From Longispora sp040681875 (lineage in GTDB: Bacteria > Actinomycetota > Actinomycetes > Mycobacteriales > Micromonosporaceae), in contig NZ_JBFAZP010000002.1 of assembly GCF_040681875.1 (NCBI RefSeq), positions 781,800 through 845,799 on the forward strand: a DNA stretch of 64,000 bases, written 5' to 3'. Below are positions 61,875 to 64,000 of this stretch, in pieces (the first letter of the stretch is position 1; each line of letters begins with the position of its first letter). Below the pieces are notes generated by a model. The model worked only from the letters and a program-made list of their open reading frames with translations, did no database searches and was not told the DNA's origin. Position numbers and translations under genes: made by a program.

Positions 61875-62217
61875 GACCCGTGTCGGCGGGCGTCTGTGAG
61901 AGCGGTACGGATCAACCGCAGCCGGAGGTCCGGAGGGTACGGGCGGTACGGGTCGCAGAAGCATGTTTCATCGCCCTAGGGCAGGACACGCCGCAGGTGT
62001 GCCCGCAGGACCCTGCGCTCTGTTGAACGCGGGGACTGGCAGGTGGTGACCGCGGGGTCTGGGCGGCGAGAACACGCCCGGTACCGGCTGCGAGGCTCGG
62101 CGTCGTGATACGTCTCTCGATCACCACACTACGCCCTCAGGACCTCACATCGACCGCCCTGCGGTGGCCGGTGTGTGCCGGCGCCCTCTCCCGGCACGGC
62201 GACGCAGGTCACCGGGG
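61875..62217. other. Intergenic region with no supported gene
   Basis: 343 nt between the GAF-ANTAR gene end and the sigma-fragment start. I see no gene, strong hairpin or clear promoter; a few G/T-rich stretches only. Confidence 0.4.
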
Positions 62218-62919
62218 TCAGAGGGTCTCCGTACCTTCGACGATCGCCCGGCACAGATCGGACAGCCGCCGGTTGCCGCGGCGCGCGGCGTCCCGCAGCA
62301 GCGCGAAGGAGGTGTCCATGTCGAGATTTCGGCGTTCGGAGATGACGCCCTTGGCCTGTTCGAGGACCACCCGGTTGTTGAGAGCCGTCTGGAGCTGTTC
62401 GGCGAGGGTCTCGTAGTGGTCGATGGCGCGGGCCTGCAGGATGCCGATCGTGGCGACATCCGCCAGGGCCTGACCCAACAGCAGCGTCGCTGGAGCCAGG
62501 GTCCCGCGTCGGGTGTTGAAGAGGTTGAGGGTGCCGATGGTGTCCGAGCGCAGCCGCATCGGCAGGGCGTGCACCGAGACGAACCCGCACAGCGCCGCCT
62601 GCTCGGCGAAACGCGGCCAGCGGGCGGCTTCGGCGGGCAGGTCCTCCACGGCGACGGCGTGCCCGGTACGGAAGCAGTCCAGGCAGGGTCCTTCGTCCGT
62701 CTGGACCTGCAGCAGTTCCAGGACCCGGGTCGCCTCCGTGGACGCCGCCACGACCCGCAGCGCGCCGCGCTGATCGGTGAGCAGCACCCCGGCGGCGGCG
62801 ACGTCGAGGACCTGGGCGCAGCGCACCGTGACCTGGTGCAGGAAGTCCACCACGTCGAAGTCATCGACCAGGGTGTCGGCAAGCTCGACGAAAGCCTCAG
62901 CCAGCAGTTGTTGGGTCAT
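62218..62919 (-). CDS. GAF-ANTAR regulator
   Basis: 233 aa from the ATG at 62919; the longer frame is rejected. GAF domain about 10-160 (FVELADTLVDDFDVVDFLHQ, DEGPCLDCFRTGHAVAVEDL). ANTAR domain about 165-225 (LQTALNNRVVLEQAKGVISE, RRNLDMDTSFALLRDAARRG). ANTAR domains bind dual-hairpin RNAs to prevent transcription termination. The GAF would sense redox or a ligand. No receiver domain. Confidence 0.92.
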   Translation of the reverse strand: MTQQLLAEAFVELADTLVDDFDVVDFLHQVTVRCAQVLDVAAAGVLLTDQRGALRVVAASTEATRVLELLQVQTDEGPCLDCFRTGHAVAVEDLPAEAARWPRFAEQAALCGFVSVHALPMRLRSDTIGTLNLFNTRRGTLAPATLLLGQALADVATIGILQARAIDHYETLAEQLQTALNNRVVLEQAKGVISERRNLDMDTSFALLRDAARRGNRRLSDLCRAIVEGTETL

Positions 62920-63013
62920 GATCGATTCATCCTCGTCCTCGGGTAGCCCTCGCCGGGAAGGGTGAGGGAAGCGCTCGCAGGTCGCGGGCATCGACAAGAT
63001 CTGGTGCTCACTC

Positions 63014-63742
63014 TCATTCTCCATCCCCGGCCACAGGCTCCGGCTCGAACCGGAGACGACGTTCGACCACATCCCGGGCGACATCGCCCAGACGGAGGTC
63101 ATGGGCGTAGGCGTGGGCGCGCAGCCGGGCGAACGCGGCGGCGGCGCTGACGCCCAACTGGGCCAGGATCATGCCGGTGGCCTGGTGCACCTGTGCCTGG
63201 TGCGCGGTGGGGTCCTCCTGCTGCCAGGCGTCCTCGGGCGCAACCGTCCCCGCTGACCGGTCCAGCAGGAGAGCGCCCGCCACGTCCGCGAACGCCAGCG
63301 CGTCGGCCACCTCGTCACGATCCAGTGCTCCTGGACGCGTCCGGTACAGGGCCATCACGCCGAGGCGGATCGCGCCCACCTGCAGGGGTAGAGCGAAGAC
63401 GGCTCTGGCGCCGCTGCCGGCCGCGGCGGGGGTGAACGCGGGCCACCGGGCGGCCTGCGCCGGGGTGTGCAGGTCCGCGACGAGCACCGGCCCGCCGGTG
63501 GCGAACGCGTCCACACACGGCCCCTGCCCGAAGGTGAACTGCCACTCCTCCAGCTCGGCGGCGACCCTGTCGGTGACGTGCACCGCGTCGCGGACGGTGG
63601 GACTGACCATGATGGTCAGCGACGCGCCATCGACCTCGACCGCGGCCACCGCCGCCGCGCAGACGTGCGCGACGGACACCGGGGATCCGAGTGCCTCCTT
63701 GGCGATCAGACCCCAGACCAGGGCCGTCCGCGCGCTGGTCAC
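63014..63742 (-). CDS. GAF-ANTAR regulator, second copy
   Basis: 242 aa from a GTG at 63742, chosen because the family begins with TSARTALVWGLIAKEALGSP; ATG 63805 and further starts add unrelated residues. GAF about 20-160 (FTFGQGPCVDAFATGGPVLV), ANTAR about 170-230 (AHQAQVHQATGMILAQLGVS, AAAAFARLRAHAYAHDLRLG). A distant paralogue of the neighbour at 62218, 94 nt upstream of it, probably co-transcribed. Confidence 0.88.
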   Translation of the reverse strand: MTSARTALVWGLIAKEALGSPVSVAHVCAAAVAAVEVDGASLTIMVSPTVRDAVHVTDRVAAELEEWQFTFGQGPCVDAFATGGPVLVADLHTPAQAARWPAFTPAAAGSGARAVFALPLQVGAIRLGVMALYRTRPGALDRDEVADALAFADVAGALLLDRSAGTVAPEDAWQQEDPTAHQAQVHQATGMILAQLGVSAAAAFARLRAHAYAHDLRLGDVARDVVERRLRFEPEPVAGDGE

Positions 63743-63939
63743 TACGGCGTCACCGCCGACATGGTGTTCACGGAGCCTCCCGGCGCAGGTGTGTGACTCG
63801 TGCATCGCCGGGGTCCGGAGCGAACTTTCCCCGAGCCTACTCCTGTCCAATTCCCCTATTTCGCCCCGTGCATCCGGTTGGGTGTGATCCAGACTGGGGC
63901 CACCAGGCACCGTCCGTCGCCGCCGGTCTGGTCAGCCCC

Positions 63940-64000
63940 GAAGCGCGGAAGGGCCCCCCCCGGAACCGCCGGCCCGGACCCCGGGGGGGGGGGCAAGAGG
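63940..64000. other. Homopolymer-rich contig end
   Basis: Long runs of C (about 9) and G (about 12) with little else in the last 60 bases. No gene. Looks like low-quality sequence or a read/contig end. Confidence 0.5.

Noticed and set aside
1..64000. CRISPR arrays, rRNA genes, transposases, phage genes, attachment sites
   Set aside because: Nothing with the needed repeat spacing, conserved RNA sequence or protein motifs was seen by eye; a profile search would be needed to exclude weak cases.

Overview
The window is about 70% or more G+C, with strong G/C preference at third codon positions, GTG and TTG starts, and overlapping ATGA/GTGA gene junctions. Together with an F420/flavin-type LLM oxidoreductase, GAF-ANTAR proteins, a GAF/SpoIIE-type PP2C phosphatase, WYL and TetR regulators and many secreted proteins, this points to a soil actinomycete, probably filamentous. 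The genus cannot be fixed from the sequence. No rRNA, tRNA, CRISPR array, phage or intact insertion sequence was seen. The last 60 bases are runs of C and G and look like a poor contig end.

Layout. 1-13.2 kb: an exported-protein and regulator region. A metallopeptidase-like gene runs off the left edge and has a full-length paralogue at 7.5 kb. Between them lie an HTH protein, a divergent NAD+-dependent DNA ligase, a LysR regulator and an S1 serine protease. A 782-aa protein with an injection-system/polymorphic-toxin style N-terminus and a nuclease-like C-terminus, and an exported propeller-like protein, follow. 13.3-20.3 kb: a WYL regulator divergent from a DHA2 MFS pump, an exported M4 peptidase, and a two-gene operon whose first gene has an in-frame amber codon. 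The pump and the operon carry the same 27-bp inverted repeat. 20.5-28.8 kb: single genes, including a TetR/VOC/ABC-F group with two matching operators, an LPVTG surface protein and a DinB-like protein. 28.8-35 kb: a region of gene debris (LuxR-type HTH, receiver-like and secreted-domain fragments) around exonuclease III, an RCC1-repeat protein and a DUF3050 protein.

37-52 kb is the metabolic core: two divergent operons sharing one control region at about 41.85 kb. Leftward: XRE-cupin regulator, DHDPS/NAL-family lyase, and a three-subunit FAD/2Fe-2S/FAD amine oxidase of the HcnABC/D-hydroxyproline dehydrogenase type. Rightward: a five-subunit oligopeptide/opine-type ABC importer, an amidohydrolase dipeptidase, a DUF885 metallopeptidase, an NTF2-like protein, a TIGR04076 protein and an LLM oxidoreductase, joined almost throughout by 4-nt overlaps. 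My reading is uptake and breakdown of a small imino-acid peptide or opine-like compound.

52.4-64 kb: a small secreted I36/crystallin-like protein, an acyl-CoA-synthetase-like enzyme with an MFS pump, a possible MACPF-like protein with a C-terminal PASTA domain, a PNPOx-like protein divergent from a flavohemoprotein, and a stress-signalling cluster (PP2C phosphatase, sigma region-3 fragment, two GAF-ANTAR proteins) in which the phosphatase 5' end looks rearranged.
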